Shown here in pieces: positions 26,561 to 35,605 of a stretch of DNA of 64,000 bases. The notes under the pieces are model-generated. The model made no database searches, was not told where the DNA came from, and saw only the letters and a program-made list of their open reading frames with translations. The stretch is from the NCBI GenBank assembly GCA_016929395.1, contig JAFGIX010000085.1, positions 1 to 64,000 on the forward strand, in the 5' to 3' direction. The DNA comes from Candidatus Zymogenus saltonus. Lineage in GTDB: Bacteria; Desulfobacterota; Zymogenia; Zymogenales; Zymogenaceae. Positions within the stretch are counted from its first letter, which is position 1, and each line of letters begins with the position of its first letter. Position numbers and translations under genes: made by a program.

Positions 26561-28606
26561 CTACAGATTGTACGCCTCCTCGAATCCCTCCTGAACCGCC
26601 TCGGTGATCTTCCTCGGCCCTTTTGCATCACCTATCGTTATCACCTTGATGTCATTTCCGGATACCGCGTCCATAAGCTTCCTCACCGACTTCGCCCCCA
26701 CCGCAGTAATCACGGTGTCCGCCGGTATCGAGTACTGTCTGTTATTCGACTCCACAATAACCGCGTCGTCGGTGATCTCGACGAGCTTCGTCTTGGGCTT
26801 GAGGTTTACGCCCAGGAGCTTCAGGCTCTTCATGAGGGACCACCTCGATGTCTTCCCCACGTTTTCGGCCAGCCTCTCGACCATGTCGATTACGGTTATC
26901 GTCTTTCCGGTCTTGTACAAAAGCTCCCTTGCAAACTCGATCTCCTCGGCGTTGTGGTACAGGATAAACCTCATGGTGTCGGCGTCCGGGGTTCCCATAG
27001 CGGCGATGTAGTGGGCGGTCTCACAACCCGTAGCGCTCCCCCCGATTATCACGATATTGTCCCCGATCTCCGTCACCCTGTCCATCAGGACGTCCCAGGC
27101 GCTTATAACGTGGGGCTTGTTTATTCCGGGGACCTTGATCTCTATGGGCTCGGCGCCGGTGGCGACGACCAGTACGTCCGGGTTCGACTTTTTCACCATC
27201 TCAGGGGTAAGCTCCGTTTCGAGCCTGACCTCAACGCCGAACTTCTTCATCCTGTTCTCGAAGCTCTCTATGATGTTCATAAGCTCTCTCTTCCCCGGCG
27301 GTGACATGGCGAGGTTTATCTGCCCGCCGAGTCTCGATTCCTTCTCGTAGAGCGTGACGTCGTGTCCCAACAATCCCGCCGTGACTGCAAACTCCATCCC
27401 TGCTGGGCCTCCCCCGGCGATCAAGACCTTCAGCTTCTTTTTCGCCTTCCCCTCTTTTTTCGGGAACTCGAGCTCCCTTCCCGCCCTCGGGTTGAGGATG
27501 CAGGAGACGGACCTACCCTCGAATACCGCGTTGAAGCACCCCTGGTTGCAGGCTATGCAGGGGACGATCTCGTCGTACCTCCCCTCCTTTACCTTGTTGG
27601 GAAGCTCCGGGTCGCATATCAGGGGCCTCCCCCAGCAGACGAGGTCGCAGGCCTTCGACCTGATCGCCCTCTCGGCCACCTCAGGGTTGCCGAGGCGGTT
27701 TGACGCGAAGACCGGGATGTTGACCTTCTCCTTTATCCCTCTGGCGAGGTAGAGGTACACCCCCTGCGGGACGTTGGTGGTAAGCTGGGGGATGTAGGTC
27801 TCGTGCCAGCCGCCGGTCACGTTTATGGCGTCGGCCCCCGCTTTTTCGCACTCCGCGGCGAAGATGGCCGACTCCTTGTTTGTGTGCCCGCCCTCCATGA
27901 AGTCGTTTCCGGCAATCCTGATTCCCACTGCGACCGTATCTCCTACCGCCTCCTTTATCCCCTTGACTATCTCTATCCCGAAGCGCATCCTGTTCTCGAT
28001 CGGGCCGCCGTACTCGTCTGTGCGTTTGTTGGTCAGAGGCGAGAGGAACTGGCTTATGAGGTATCCGGTGCACCCCACCGGCTCCACGTAGTCGAACCCC
28101 GCCTCCACTGCCCGCTTGGCGGCGTCAACGAAGGCTCTCTGGACCTCGGCGATATCGTCTTTTGTCATCTCTCTCGGGGTCTCACCGGTTAGCTTTCCGG
28201 GTATTGCGGATGGTGCGACAGGAGTATTTCCCGTGAAGTAGGAAAAGGCGTTCCTCCCCATGTGGAAGAGCTGCGTTCCCGCCTTTACGCCGGTGTCCCT
28301 CTTTATCTCCTCTATGAAGCGGCTAAGCGCCTCGACGTTCCTGTCGTCGAAGAGCTCCGGCACGTAAGGGGCGGCTCCGACTCTGTCTATGGCTATCGGG
28401 CCGATCAGCATCAGCCCCACTCCTCCCTCGGCCCTCTCCCTGAAATATTCCTTGAAGCGGTCGGTGAAAGTATAATCGTCCGTATAGCCAAGCCCCATGG
28501 CCGGCATGACTATCCTGTTCTTTATCTCGATCGGGCCGACCTTGACCCTCTCGAAGAGCCTTACAATCTTGAAGTCGCCTCTCTTATAGGCTTTATCGAA
28601 AACCAA
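26561..28606 (-). CDS. Old yellow enzyme, 2,4-dienoyl-CoA reductase-type (FMN/4Fe-4S/FAD)
   Basis: A 681-residue flavoenzyme with the layout of 2,4-dienoyl-CoA reductase and related ene-reductases. Residues 1-345 form an FMN TIM barrel (KNRIVMPAMGLGY at the start, GTQLFHMGR, VGIRIAGNDF). A 4Fe-4S site follows with CIACNQGC and a further Cys in VSCILNP. From residue 385 a dinucleotide-binding domain (LIAGGGPAGMEFAV) binds FAD and a second (IVIIGGSATGCE) binds NAD(P)H. It would reduce an activated C=C bond, in line with the adjacent hydratase and thioesterase. The start is a TTG with AGGAGG eight bases upstream. Confidence 0.9.
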   Translation of the reverse strand: MVFDKAYKRGDFKIVRLFERVKVGPIEIKNRIVMPAMGLGYTDDYTFTDRFKEYFRERAEGGVGLMLIGPIAIDRVGAAPYVPELFDDRNVEALSRFIEEIKRDTGVKAGTQLFHMGRNAFSYFTGNTPVAPSAIPGKLTGETPREMTKDDIAEVQRAFVDAAKRAVEAGFDYVEPVGCTGYLISQFLSPLTNKRTDEYGGPIENRMRFGIEIVKGIKEAVGDTVAVGIRIAGNDFMEGGHTNKESAIFAAECEKAGADAINVTGGWHETYIPQLTTNVPQGVYLYLARGIKEKVNIPVFASNRLGNPEVAERAIRSKACDLVCWGRPLICDPELPNKVKEGRYDEIVPCIACNQGCFNAVFEGRSVSCILNPRAGRELEFPKKEGKAKKKLKVLIAGGGPAGMEFAVTAGLLGHDVTLYEKESRLGGQINLAMSPPGKRELMNIIESFENRMKKFGVEVRLETELTPEMVKKSNPDVLVVATGAEPIEIKVPGINKPHVISAWDVLMDRVTEIGDNIVIIGGSATGCETAHYIAAMGTPDADTMRFILYHNAEEIEFARELLYKTGKTITVIDMVERLAENVGKTSRWSLMKSLKLLGVNLKPKTKLVEITDDAVIVESNNRQYSIPADTVITAVGAKSVRKLMDAVSGNDIKVITIGDAKGPRKITEAVQEGFEEAYNL

Positions 28607-28708
28607 GAGTCAATCCTCCTTTAGGAGTGCAGATTTGTTTTTGAGCAAACGAGTCCTTTAGGCGGCGAGTCCGCTCAATTCATCGGTCGGTCGGAACAGG
28701 CCCTTGTG

Positions 28709-29188
28709 TTATGTCTTCGGAAAGGGGGCCACCATTCCCTCCGGCATCTGGCGGATCTGCCAGATACCCTTTACGATCGACACGACCTCGCCTTTGGCGT
28801 CTTTCAACTCCAGCTCCATCTCGAAATCGGCCTTTCCCTTATCATCCGCCTCCTTCTGGATCCTGTCCGCCTCCTGTTTGTCCATCGACACCTCGACCGT
28901 GATGTCGGTAAAAGCGGGACGGCGAAAGCGGATGTTGATCTCCTTTACGATCGGGACATACTTGTGCACGTCAAAGGAGCATACGTGGATTATTCCCCCG
29001 TTTATCTCCCCGATGGTAAAGAGGGACCCGGCGTACATCATATTGATGTGGTTGACGTTTCCCTCCAGGGGCATCAGGAGCTTTGCGTACCTCTCCTTCA
29101 TCTCCAGGATCTTTATGCCGGTTCTCCTTATTCCCTCGATGCTGGTTATGGCGAATTCCGCGGCCGGCCTGAATCTTTCCTCAATCAC
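28709..29188 (-). CDS. Hotdog-fold thioesterase, DUF4442-like
   Basis: A 159-residue protein with the hotdog fold, similar to the PaaI/DUF4442 group. Visible features are the hydrophobic helix region NVNHINMMYAGSLFTIGEINGG near residues 44-65 and beta strands EINIRFRRPAFTDITVEVSM. These proteins hydrolyse acyl-CoA thioesters. The conserved acidic residue expected in this helix could be Glu61, though this is tentative. The start is a GTG at 29188 with GGAGG six bases upstream. It lies between the enoyl-CoA hydratase and old yellow enzyme genes, which supports a role on an acyl-CoA. Confidence 0.75.
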   Translation of the reverse strand: MIEERFRPAAEFAITSIEGIRRTGIKILEMKERYAKLLMPLEGNVNHINMMYAGSLFTIGEINGGIIHVCSFDVHKYVPIVKEINIRFRRPAFTDITVEVSMDKQEADRIQKEADDKGKADFEMELELKDAKGEVVSIVKGIWQIRQMPEGMVAPFPKT

Positions 29189-29246
29189 CTTGAACCTCCA
29201 TTGGCTTGATTGTCATAAAATATCCGGGATGTAACGCTGACGCCGG

Positions 29247-30056
29247 TTACCTCCTCTTCCAGTTCGGCTCCCTCCGCTCCATCTTTGCCTGCACACCCTC
29301 CTTGAAGTCCTCCGACCTCAATATCTGGGACTGGAGGTTTATCTCCATGTCGAGCTGGGTCATGAGATTCACCCCCTCACCCTGCTTGGCTATCCTCTTT
29401 ACCGCGCCCACGGAGATGGGCGACGTCTTCGCGATTTCCTGGGCGAGGTTTTCCGCCTCTTTTAGCAGCTGATCCTTGGGGAATATGTGGTTGACGAGGC
29501 CCCACTTCAGCGCGGTCTCTGCGTCGTACATCCTGCCCGTCATCAGAATCTCCATCGCCCTCTGCTGGCCGAGCTGCTTGCAGAGGCGCGCCGTTCCCCC
29601 AAGGTCGGGGATAACGCCGATCTGAAGCTCCTGCATTCCCCACATGCAGTCGTCGCTCATAAGCCTTATGTCGCATGCCAGTGTGAACTCCACGGCCATT
29701 CCGAAAATACGCTCATGGATCGCGCAAATGATCGGCACCTCTATCGCCTCGAGGCGGTTGAGATAATGCTGGTACTTGTGGATGTCGGACCTTATCGTGG
29801 CACCCCCAGCCGCCGAATCCGCCATAAACCTCGTCACGAGCATCCCGAGGGAGTTGAAATCGACCCCGGCGGAGAATAGCTTTCCCTCCCCCTTGACGAT
29901 GATCGCCCTCACCTCCGGATCATTTACAACGCTCTCGACCTTTTCGGCGATGTCGATCAGCATATCGAACGTGATGGCATTTCTCTTCTCGGGGCGGTTG
30001 AGAGTTAAGTAATATATATTCCCCTTCTTTTCACCGAGCACGTGGTTTTCGGACAT
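29247..30056 (-). CDS. Enoyl-CoA hydratase/isomerase family protein
   Basis: A 269-residue crotonase-fold protein. The CoA-binding and oxyanion-hole segments are RPEKRNAITFDML and FSAGVDFNSLG near residue 60-75, and the second hole segment is IFGMAVEFTLACDIRL. The glutamate of QELQIGVIPDLGGTARL near residue 145 could serve as catalytic base. It would hydrate, isomerise or otherwise process an enoyl-CoA. The chain VESVVNDPEVRAIIVKGEG is a standard family signature. It stands 58 nt before the thioesterase gene and 61 nt after a nitronate monooxygenase-like gene, all on the minus strand. Confidence 0.9.
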   Translation of the reverse strand: MSENHVLGEKKGNIYYLTLNRPEKRNAITFDMLIDIAEKVESVVNDPEVRAIIVKGEGKLFSAGVDFNSLGMLVTRFMADSAAGGATIRSDIHKYQHYLNRLEAIEVPIICAIHERIFGMAVEFTLACDIRLMSDDCMWGMQELQIGVIPDLGGTARLCKQLGQQRAMEILMTGRMYDAETALKWGLVNHIFPKDQLLKEAENLAQEIAKTSPISVGAVKRIAKQGEGVNLMTQLDMEINLQSQILRSEDFKEGVQAKMERREPNWKRR

Positions 30057-30117
30057 CTCTCTCCTCCCAATAAAGAACTTTTTCGATCAACTTGACAGTT
30101 GACCTCTCATATCAATA

Positions 30118-31110
30118 TTATTTTACTATTTTCTTGCTTGTCTTCTCAAGGGTTTCCACGGCCTCTTTCGCCATTCTGTCGAGAAGCTCCTTGACCGTCA
30201 CGATCTCCTTTATAAGGCCTATCGACTGACCTACCATCAGGGGCGCAAAATCCACGTTTCCTTTCTCCCACGCCTCCTTGATACGCTGCCCAGAGATCAA
30301 TGGGATCAGATCTTCCAATCCGCCTCCAGACTCCTCGATCTCGATCACCTCTTCTATAACCTTGCTCTTCAAGGCCCTTCCCTGTAGGCCGATCGACTGG
30401 CCGAATATTGTGGTGTCGAACTCCTGTCTCTTCAAAAGCTCGTTCTTTATATTATTATGGCAGGGACACTCCACCGTGGCGATGAAGCGGCTCGCCATCA
30501 TAACCCCCTCGGCACCGAGGGTAAGAGCCGCCGCAACCGAGCGTCCGTCCGCTATCCCGCCCACCGTGACCACAGGGATATCCACCTCTTCGGTTATCCT
30601 CGGGGTCAGGAGCATCGTAGTTACGTCGTCGTTCAAGGGGTGACCTCCCTCCTCGATTCCCGCCGCGTATATACCGTCGTAGCCCACTTTTGCGGCGTGT
30701 ACGGCGTGGCGGACGGCACCCACCTTCTGAAACATCTTGACATTAGCCTTCTTTAGGCTCTCTATCGCGTCCATCCCCAACCCCCTGTCCAGGGGGGCGC
30801 CGGAGATCTCGACCCCTGCGATCTTCTCCTCGGCGCAGACCTTCACGTACATGGCGTGGTGCTCCCCGGTAATCCTCAAAGAGGGGAGGATCGTTATTCC
30901 GACCATGAACGGCTTGTCGGTCAGCTTCCTAACCTCGTTTATAGCGGCCCGAAATTCGTCTTCCGTTTCGTAGTTCGCGGCGGTGAGATTTCCTATTCCT
31001 CCCGCCTCGGAGATTGCGGCGCAGAGGGGCGGAATGGATAGCCACATCATGGCGCCGCAAAATATCGGATATTTAACGCCGAACATCTTGGTTATCTTAG
31101 TTTGGAACAT
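30118..31110 (-). CDS. Nitronate monooxygenase-like FMN protein 1
   Basis: A 330-residue TIM-barrel flavoprotein of the nitronate monooxygenase (2-nitropropane dioxygenase)/FabK superfamily. The start MFGVKYPIFCGAMMWLS, the IEEGGHPLND motif with the family histidine, and the FMN phosphate loop VGGIADGRSVAAALTLGAEG are all present. Real substrates of such proteins in anaerobes are usually unknown; an enoyl-thioester reductase function, as in FabK, is possible. A close paralogue lies directly upstream (47 nt gap), so the pair probably arose by tandem duplication. A strong AGGAGGG site precedes the ATG. Confidence 0.85.
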   Translation of the reverse strand: MFQTKITKMFGVKYPIFCGAMMWLSIPPLCAAISEAGGIGNLTAANYETEDEFRAAINEVRKLTDKPFMVGITILPSLRITGEHHAMYVKVCAEEKIAGVEISGAPLDRGLGMDAIESLKKANVKMFQKVGAVRHAVHAAKVGYDGIYAAGIEEGGHPLNDDVTTMLLTPRITEEVDIPVVTVGGIADGRSVAAALTLGAEGVMMASRFIATVECPCHNNIKNELLKRQEFDTTIFGQSIGLQGRALKSKVIEEVIEIEESGGGLEDLIPLISGQRIKEAWEKGNVDFAPLMVGQSIGLIKEIVTVKELLDRMAKEAVETLEKTSKKIVK

Positions 31111-31157
31111 AATTCCCTCCTGAAATTGTAATATTTACCTTACTATCCGTGACCTTA

Positions 31158-32132
31158 TTATCCGTTAAAGATTCCATTAAGCCTCTTCAAAACTCCCTCC
31201 GCCTCAGCTATCATCCCCTCCACGATCTCCTTGATCCCCTTAATATCGTCAATGAGCCCCACACACTCCCCGACGGCGATGACGCCCATTTTCGTGTCGC
31301 CCGTCTCGTAGGCCTTTTTCCCCACCTTGCCGCTGGCATAGGTGATGAGCTCCTCCAGGGTCGTGCCCCGCGCCTCAATCTCCCTGACCTTCTTTGCTGT
31401 CTCGTTGTTCATGACCCGCATCGGATTGTAGATGCTCCTGAGGAGGACCGTGGTGTCGTTTTCGGTGGCGTTTATGAACCAGTCCTTGAAATTCTTGTGG
31501 ACGATCGACTCCTTGGAAGCCATAAACCTCGTCCCCATGACGACCCCCTCCGCCCCCAGCGACAGGGCGGCGAGAAAGCTCTTCCCGTCTACTATACCCC
31601 CCGCCGCCAGCACCGGAACGTCGAGGACCTTGGACGCCTTGTTTATCAGGATCAACGAGGTCACGTCCGCCATGCCCGGGTGTCCCCCGCACTCGAATCC
31701 CACGATGGTAACGGCGTCCGCGCCTAGGCTCTCCGCCTTCCTGGCGAAGCGCACCTGCGGGACCTTGTGGATCAAGGGGATTCTCGCGTCCTTTATCAAA
31801 GGGGCCAGGGCTTCCGGAGAGCGCCCCGCTGTCTCTATGGCGTTGACCTTCTCCTCTATCCCGACGGCGAGATAATCCATCGTCAGCTCCCCCTCGCTGA
31901 ACTCGGGGAGCATCGATATGTTGAGACCGATAGGTTTATCGGTCAAGTCCCTTGTTCTCTTTATCTCGGCCCTCAGGCCTTCAGGAGTCTCGAAGGAGGC
32001 CGCGGGGATAAATCCCATACCGCCCGCCTCGGAGACGGCCGAAACGAGCTCGGCATAGGACAGCCACTGCATTCCTCCCATGAGGATCGGATACTTGATC
32101 CCCAAAAGCTCGGTAATTCTGGTCTTAAACAT
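31158..32132 (-). CDS. Nitronate monooxygenase-like FMN protein 2
   Basis: A 324-residue paralogue of the adjacent gene, with the same layout: LGIKYPILMGGMQWLSYAEL at the start, the FECGGHPGMAD motif with the family histidine, and AAGGIVDGKSFLAALSLGAEG for FMN phosphate binding. The two share many aligned motifs but differ widely elsewhere, so the duplication is not recent. It is the first gene of the minus-strand cluster that continues through enoyl-CoA hydratase, thioesterase and old yellow enzyme. GGAGGG lies just before the ATG. As for its neighbour, either nitronate oxidation or enoyl-thioester reduction is possible. Confidence 0.85.
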   Translation of the reverse strand: MFKTRITELLGIKYPILMGGMQWLSYAELVSAVSEAGGMGFIPAASFETPEGLRAEIKRTRDLTDKPIGLNISMLPEFSEGELTMDYLAVGIEEKVNAIETAGRSPEALAPLIKDARIPLIHKVPQVRFARKAESLGADAVTIVGFECGGHPGMADVTSLILINKASKVLDVPVLAAGGIVDGKSFLAALSLGAEGVVMGTRFMASKESIVHKNFKDWFINATENDTTVLLRSIYNPMRVMNNETAKKVREIEARGTTLEELITYASGKVGKKAYETGDTKMGVIAVGECVGLIDDIKGIKEIVEGMIAEAEGVLKRLNGIFNG

Positions 32133-32527
32133 GAACCCTCCATATCAAATATTAAAGCAGAATAATACGCCTGACCTTATAGCTTACTCCAGCCGATTTT
32201 ACAGGCTTAAGAGAATAATACGCCATATCTAACAACCGCCCAAACCACCATCTTAAAGTATAACTTTAAGCTTTAAGCTACGTTTTTATACCAGAATATC
32301 TTTGTCGTGTCAACATATTTCGTAAAAGATTTTTCCCATTTTACAAACTATTTCATACTATTGTCTTCCTCAAAACTCGAGGTTTTTTCAAAGAACAGAA
32401 TAAACTTAATATCACACTTTTTGTCTTGACACAAAAAAATTTGAGAATAGAATTCAAAAGGCCCCTGAGGAAAATTTTCAAGGATAAACTTTACATATTT
32501 AAATAGATTATCCGTGACCATCAAAAA
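32133..32527. other. AT-rich divergent intergenic region
   Basis: About 395 bases between the flavoenzyme cluster (minus) and a lipoprotein gene (plus). A promoter for the lipoprotein is listed separately. No convincing promoter for the minus-strand cluster, open frame or RNA gene is visible. Confidence 0.55.
32426..32453 (+). promoter_or_regulatory. Promoter of lipoprotein gene
   Basis: TTGACA (32426-32431) and TAGAAT (32448-32453) are separated by 16 bases, the same boxes and spacing seen before the threonine operon. Transcription would begin near 32460, giving a leader of about 70 nt. Confidence 0.55.
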
Positions 32528-33382
32528 ATGCTGTTAAAAAATATCCTGCGGCGTGAACTAAAAATCGCAATATCGATTTCGCTGTCAATATATCTTGTAT
32601 CGTGTTCCATGATTTCCACCATCATCGGGCCTTTTGATGGGGGAGACTGGAGATCGGAGGCGTGGGAGGAACTCCGGGCCGAGATAAGAGACGAGAGAAA
32701 GGGCCTGTTCAACGACAAGGGCCTCTTCGGAGAGATCGATTCTCTCATCAAAAAGAAGATCGAGGCCACTCCCGTATTCGCCGAAAACGTGAAGGGCCGT
32801 CCGTCGGACGAGATATACCTCCTCTCGCCGAGGAACACGGCTGTCAGGGGTAGCCTCTGGGACGGGACATTTAGGTGGAATTGGGCCGTTGGGGGATCGA
32901 ATTACGTCTTTCACCTCTACAAGGACGGCGCGGAGATAGTCGAGACCCCGAGAAACGGCAAAAGGACGATCAATCTGAAAGATTCAGTGGAATTTATCCC
33001 CGGGGCCCTCTACACGTGGGATGTGACTTGCTGCGTGAATATCTGCAACCTCCCCCTCTCTTCAAACGCCTTTGACCGCCCCGAGTTTTTTATCATCACC
33101 ACGGACGAGGAGAGGGCCGTCGAAAGGGAGATCATAGCTGTCGCGAGGCTTTCTGCCTCACGGGGGACAGGGGGCTCGCCTGTGGACATCGCCCTTAGGG
33201 GACTTGTCCTCGAAAGGCACCGGCTCTACATGGAGGAGGTGAAGCTCCTCTCTGACGGGATTAAAAAGCACCCGAAATCCGCGCTCCTCCACCTCGTCCT
33301 TTCATCGGTCTCGGACCTCACCGCATGTCCCTTGAAGGCGAGAGAGGAGTACGAAAGGGCAAGGGAGCTCTCCACCAAATAG
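32528..33382 (+). CDS. Hypothetical lipoprotein
   Basis: A 284-residue protein of unknown function. A positively charged start (NILRRELK) and hydrophobic stretch end in the lipobox LVSC at residues 23-26, so it is probably lipid-anchored at the cell envelope. The middle (FRWNWAVGGSNYVFHLYKDGAEI, NLKDSVEFIPGALYTWDVT) looks like a fibronectin-type beta sandwich. The C-terminal 80 residues are helical and TPR-like (LYMEEVKLLSDGIKKHPKS, AREEYERARELS). No ribosome site is obvious before the ATG. It has its own promoter and no operon partner. Confidence 0.65.
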   Translation: MLLKNILRRELKIAISISLSIYLVSCSMISTIIGPFDGGDWRSEAWEELRAEIRDERKGLFNDKGLFGEIDSLIKKKIEATPVFAENVKGRPSDEIYLLSPRNTAVRGSLWDGTFRWNWAVGGSNYVFHLYKDGAEIVETPRNGKRTINLKDSVEFIPGALYTWDVTCCVNICNLPLSSNAFDRPEFFIITTDEERAVEREIIAVARLSASRGTGGSPVDIALRGLVLERHRLYMEEVKLLSDGIKKHPKSALLHLVLSSVSDLTACPLKAREEYERARELSTK

Positions 33383-33777
33383 AGCGGCGGGAGTCGATAG
33401 CGGGGCCGGGATTCTCGCAAAAAGCATATCCTGTCAATGCCGGCCAATGAGTGGTAATAAGGTGGAAATCGAATTTGATAAATATCGACGGAAACACGCG
33501 ATGGATGCCCGCCTGCAAGCCGGCCCTACCGATCCCCAAATCGGCGGCGGTTCCGCCCAATCCAAGAGACGTCGGAGAGCGCCGTTTTCAATGGCCCTTA
33601 CCCCATTGTATTACTGATTTGATGGAGCCGAGACCGGTTTTCTATATGAGCGGTAAATAGTTAAATATACTTAACATTCGGCCCGCCGAATCATCCGTAT
33701 TAAATATCCCTGCAAAAGAAGAAATATTAACGTCCCCATCCACCCGAGGCGCCACCTAAAACACCACCAAAAAGATA
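33383..33777. other. Intergenic region with one doubtful small ORF
   Basis: The gap between the lipoprotein and the convergent sulfatase. It holds a possible 51-residue ORF (listed separately) and a short ATTCGGC/GCCGAAT hairpin at 33676-33691 without a T-run. Nothing else is recognised. Confidence 0.5.
33462..33617 (+). CDS. Possible small protein, unrecognised
   Basis: A GTG-started frame of 51 codons encodes a basic, hydrophilic peptide starting VEIEFDKYRRKHAMDARL and containing a run of arginines (KRRRRA). The codon choice resembles neighbouring genes. It has no recognised domain and no strong ribosome site, so it may be a chance frame or the decayed end of an older gene. Confidence 0.25.
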   Translation: MEIEFDKYRRKHAMDARLQAGPTDPQIGGGSAQSKRRRRAPFSMALTPLYY

Positions 33778-35397
33778 TTATTTTACGCCCTTTCCACCAA
33801 TCCATCCCCTCGGGTTTGCCGCCATCTCACCCTCCCACCTCTCCATCTCCTCAAGGAGCCTGCGGCCTATCTCTGGATAGGTGTCGATCACGTTGTAGTT
33901 TTCGCCAGGGTCGTTGTCCATGTCGTACAGAAGGGGCCACTTGCCCAGCCTCCCCCTTCCCATCTTCCCCAGGGGCTTGGTCTCCTTGTCCACCGGCATC
34001 GGATAGACGTAGTGATGGATGTTGCGGAAGTACTTCCACCTACCCATCCTCACCCCCTCAAGCTCGTCCTGGTGATAGAAGAAAAGCGCCTCGTGGGGAG
34101 ACGATTTTGACCTTCCAGTTAAAAGCCCGTTCATGTCCACGCCGTCGATTACGCGGTCGACTGGGGGATTGAGTCCCGCCAGCCCAAGACATGTGGGGAA
34201 GATGTCTATGTTCATGGCCGGCTCTTCGCATAAACTCCCGGCAGGAATATGCCCTGGGAACCTGGCGATCATGGGGACCCTGAATCCGCCCTCGTAGCTC
34301 TGACCCTTCCTCCCCCTCAGTCCGCCGGGGCTCCCCTCGAACCAGGGGCCGTTGTCGCTGGTGAATATCACGAGTGTCTTTTTTTCGAGGCCGTTTCTCT
34401 TCAGACAATCGAGGAGCTCGCCCACGCTCCAGTCGACCTCCTCCACAGTATCCCCGTATATCCCGCCGAGGGACTTCCCCCTGAACCGCTCCGATGCGAA
34501 AAGGGGCTGGTGGGGAAACGTGTGTGCGAAGTAGAAGAAAAACGGGGCGTCCTTGGAGCCCTCTATGAACTCCACCGCCTTGTCGGTGTAAAGCCCGGTG
34601 AGCCTCGCCTGATCGAGCCCTATGTCCGCCTCCATCTCCTCCCTGTTGCTGTAGAGGGGACAGGGAAACATGTCGTTGCTGTGGGGCAGCCCGAAGAAGA
34701 AATCGAAGCCGTGCTCGAGGGGGTTGTACTCCGGCTGTTTGCTCAGATCACCCAGGTGCCATTTGCCCACCATCCCGGTCTTGTATCCGGCCAGCTTCAG
34801 CGCCTCTGAGAGGGTGATCTCCTCATCGGGAATCCCCTCAAGTGTGCTGGGAGACCCCATGTCGGTAACGCCCAGCTTGCCTATCGTGTGGCCCAGCTTC
34901 TGAACCGCAGACCTCTTGAACGACTCATCCTTCGGCCATATCGGCCATGTCACACCGGAGCGCTGGGGGTACCTCCCAGTGAGGAGTCCGGCCCTCGAAG
35001 GCGAGCACAATGCGTTGCAGGAGTAAAAGTCGGTAAATCGAATCCCCTCCCCCGCCAGCCTGTCGATATTCGGCGTCCTGATTGACCCGCCGCCGTAGCA
35101 GCCGAGGTCGCCGTAGCCCATGTCGTCGGCGTTTATTATGACGATATTCGGCCTGTAACCGAGAATAGGCTCTGACTTTGTGATCAACTTACTAACGTCA
35201 AGCTGATATTTATCTAACACGGACGATTTGGGAGCATCGCCGCCGCGGCAGCCGTACAGGGAGCCGGTCATCAACCCTCCCAGAGCGGCGGCGCCAGTCA
35301 GCGCGCTTATCCTCATGAAGTCCCTGCGCCTCAACCTTGAGAAACTCCAATCCCCTTTGCCGAAAAAGGAATAATTATAGAATCCTTTGTCTCCCAT
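33778..35397 (-). CDS. Tat-exported sulfatase lipoprotein
   Basis: A 539-residue arylsulfatase-type enzyme that hydrolyses a sulfate ester. The N-terminus has a twin-arginine motif (RRRDFMRIS, residues 23-31), a hydrophobic segment and a lipobox-like LYGC ending at residue 50, so it may be a Tat-dependent lipoprotein. The sulfatase signature is CSPSRAGLLTGR with the formylglycine-forming Cys131; metal ligands lie in INADDMGYGD and FTSDNGPW. A Cys-type sulfatase needs formylglycine modification, but no maturase gene is in the window. It could act on sulfated glycans related to the amino-sugar cluster. GAGGTGAT precedes the ATG. Confidence 0.9.
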   Translation of the reverse strand: MGDKGFYNYSFFGKGDWSFSRLRRRDFMRISALTGAAALGGLMTGSLYGCRGGDAPKSSVLDKYQLDVSKLITKSEPILGYRPNIVIINADDMGYGDLGCYGGGSIRTPNIDRLAGEGIRFTDFYSCNALCSPSRAGLLTGRYPQRSGVTWPIWPKDESFKRSAVQKLGHTIGKLGVTDMGSPSTLEGIPDEEITLSEALKLAGYKTGMVGKWHLGDLSKQPEYNPLEHGFDFFFGLPHSNDMFPCPLYSNREEMEADIGLDQARLTGLYTDKAVEFIEGSKDAPFFFYFAHTFPHQPLFASERFRGKSLGGIYGDTVEEVDWSVGELLDCLKRNGLEKKTLVIFTSDNGPWFEGSPGGLRGRKGQSYEGGFRVPMIARFPGHIPAGSLCEEPAMNIDIFPTCLGLAGLNPPVDRVIDGVDMNGLLTGRSKSSPHEALFFYHQDELEGVRMGRWKYFRNIHHYVYPMPVDKETKPLGKMGRGRLGKWPLLYDMDNDPGENYNVIDTYPEIGRRLLEEMERWEGEMAANPRGWIGGKGVK

Positions 35398-35432
35398 TTT
35401 ATCACCTCAATAACTATATTAAGCATTTTTTA

Positions 35433-35461
35433 AGAATAGAAAACCCGCAAATCTTTGTCAA
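35433..35461 (-). promoter_or_regulatory. Sigma70-like promoter of sulfatase gene
   Basis: On the minus strand TTGACA (35461-35456) and TATTCT (35438-35433) are 17 bases apart. Transcription would start near 35426 and reach the ATG at 35397 after about 30 nt. Confidence 0.6.
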
Positions 35462-35605
35462 GCGTAATACGGCTCAGATAAAAAAATCCTTTTTTTCTAT
35501 CCTCAATGGACTTGAACTTTCCTGCCCAATTTGATAACATCGACTTTCACAATCACATTGCCATCAATTGATTGAAACCGCACATTATAAAAGGATGACA
35601 TCTAT

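Noticed and set aside
26159-27304. Open frame of 381 codons on the plus strand over the old yellow enzyme gene
   Set aside because: Begins with a proline-rich run from the C-tracts and then follows the antisense of a clear gene; no domain.
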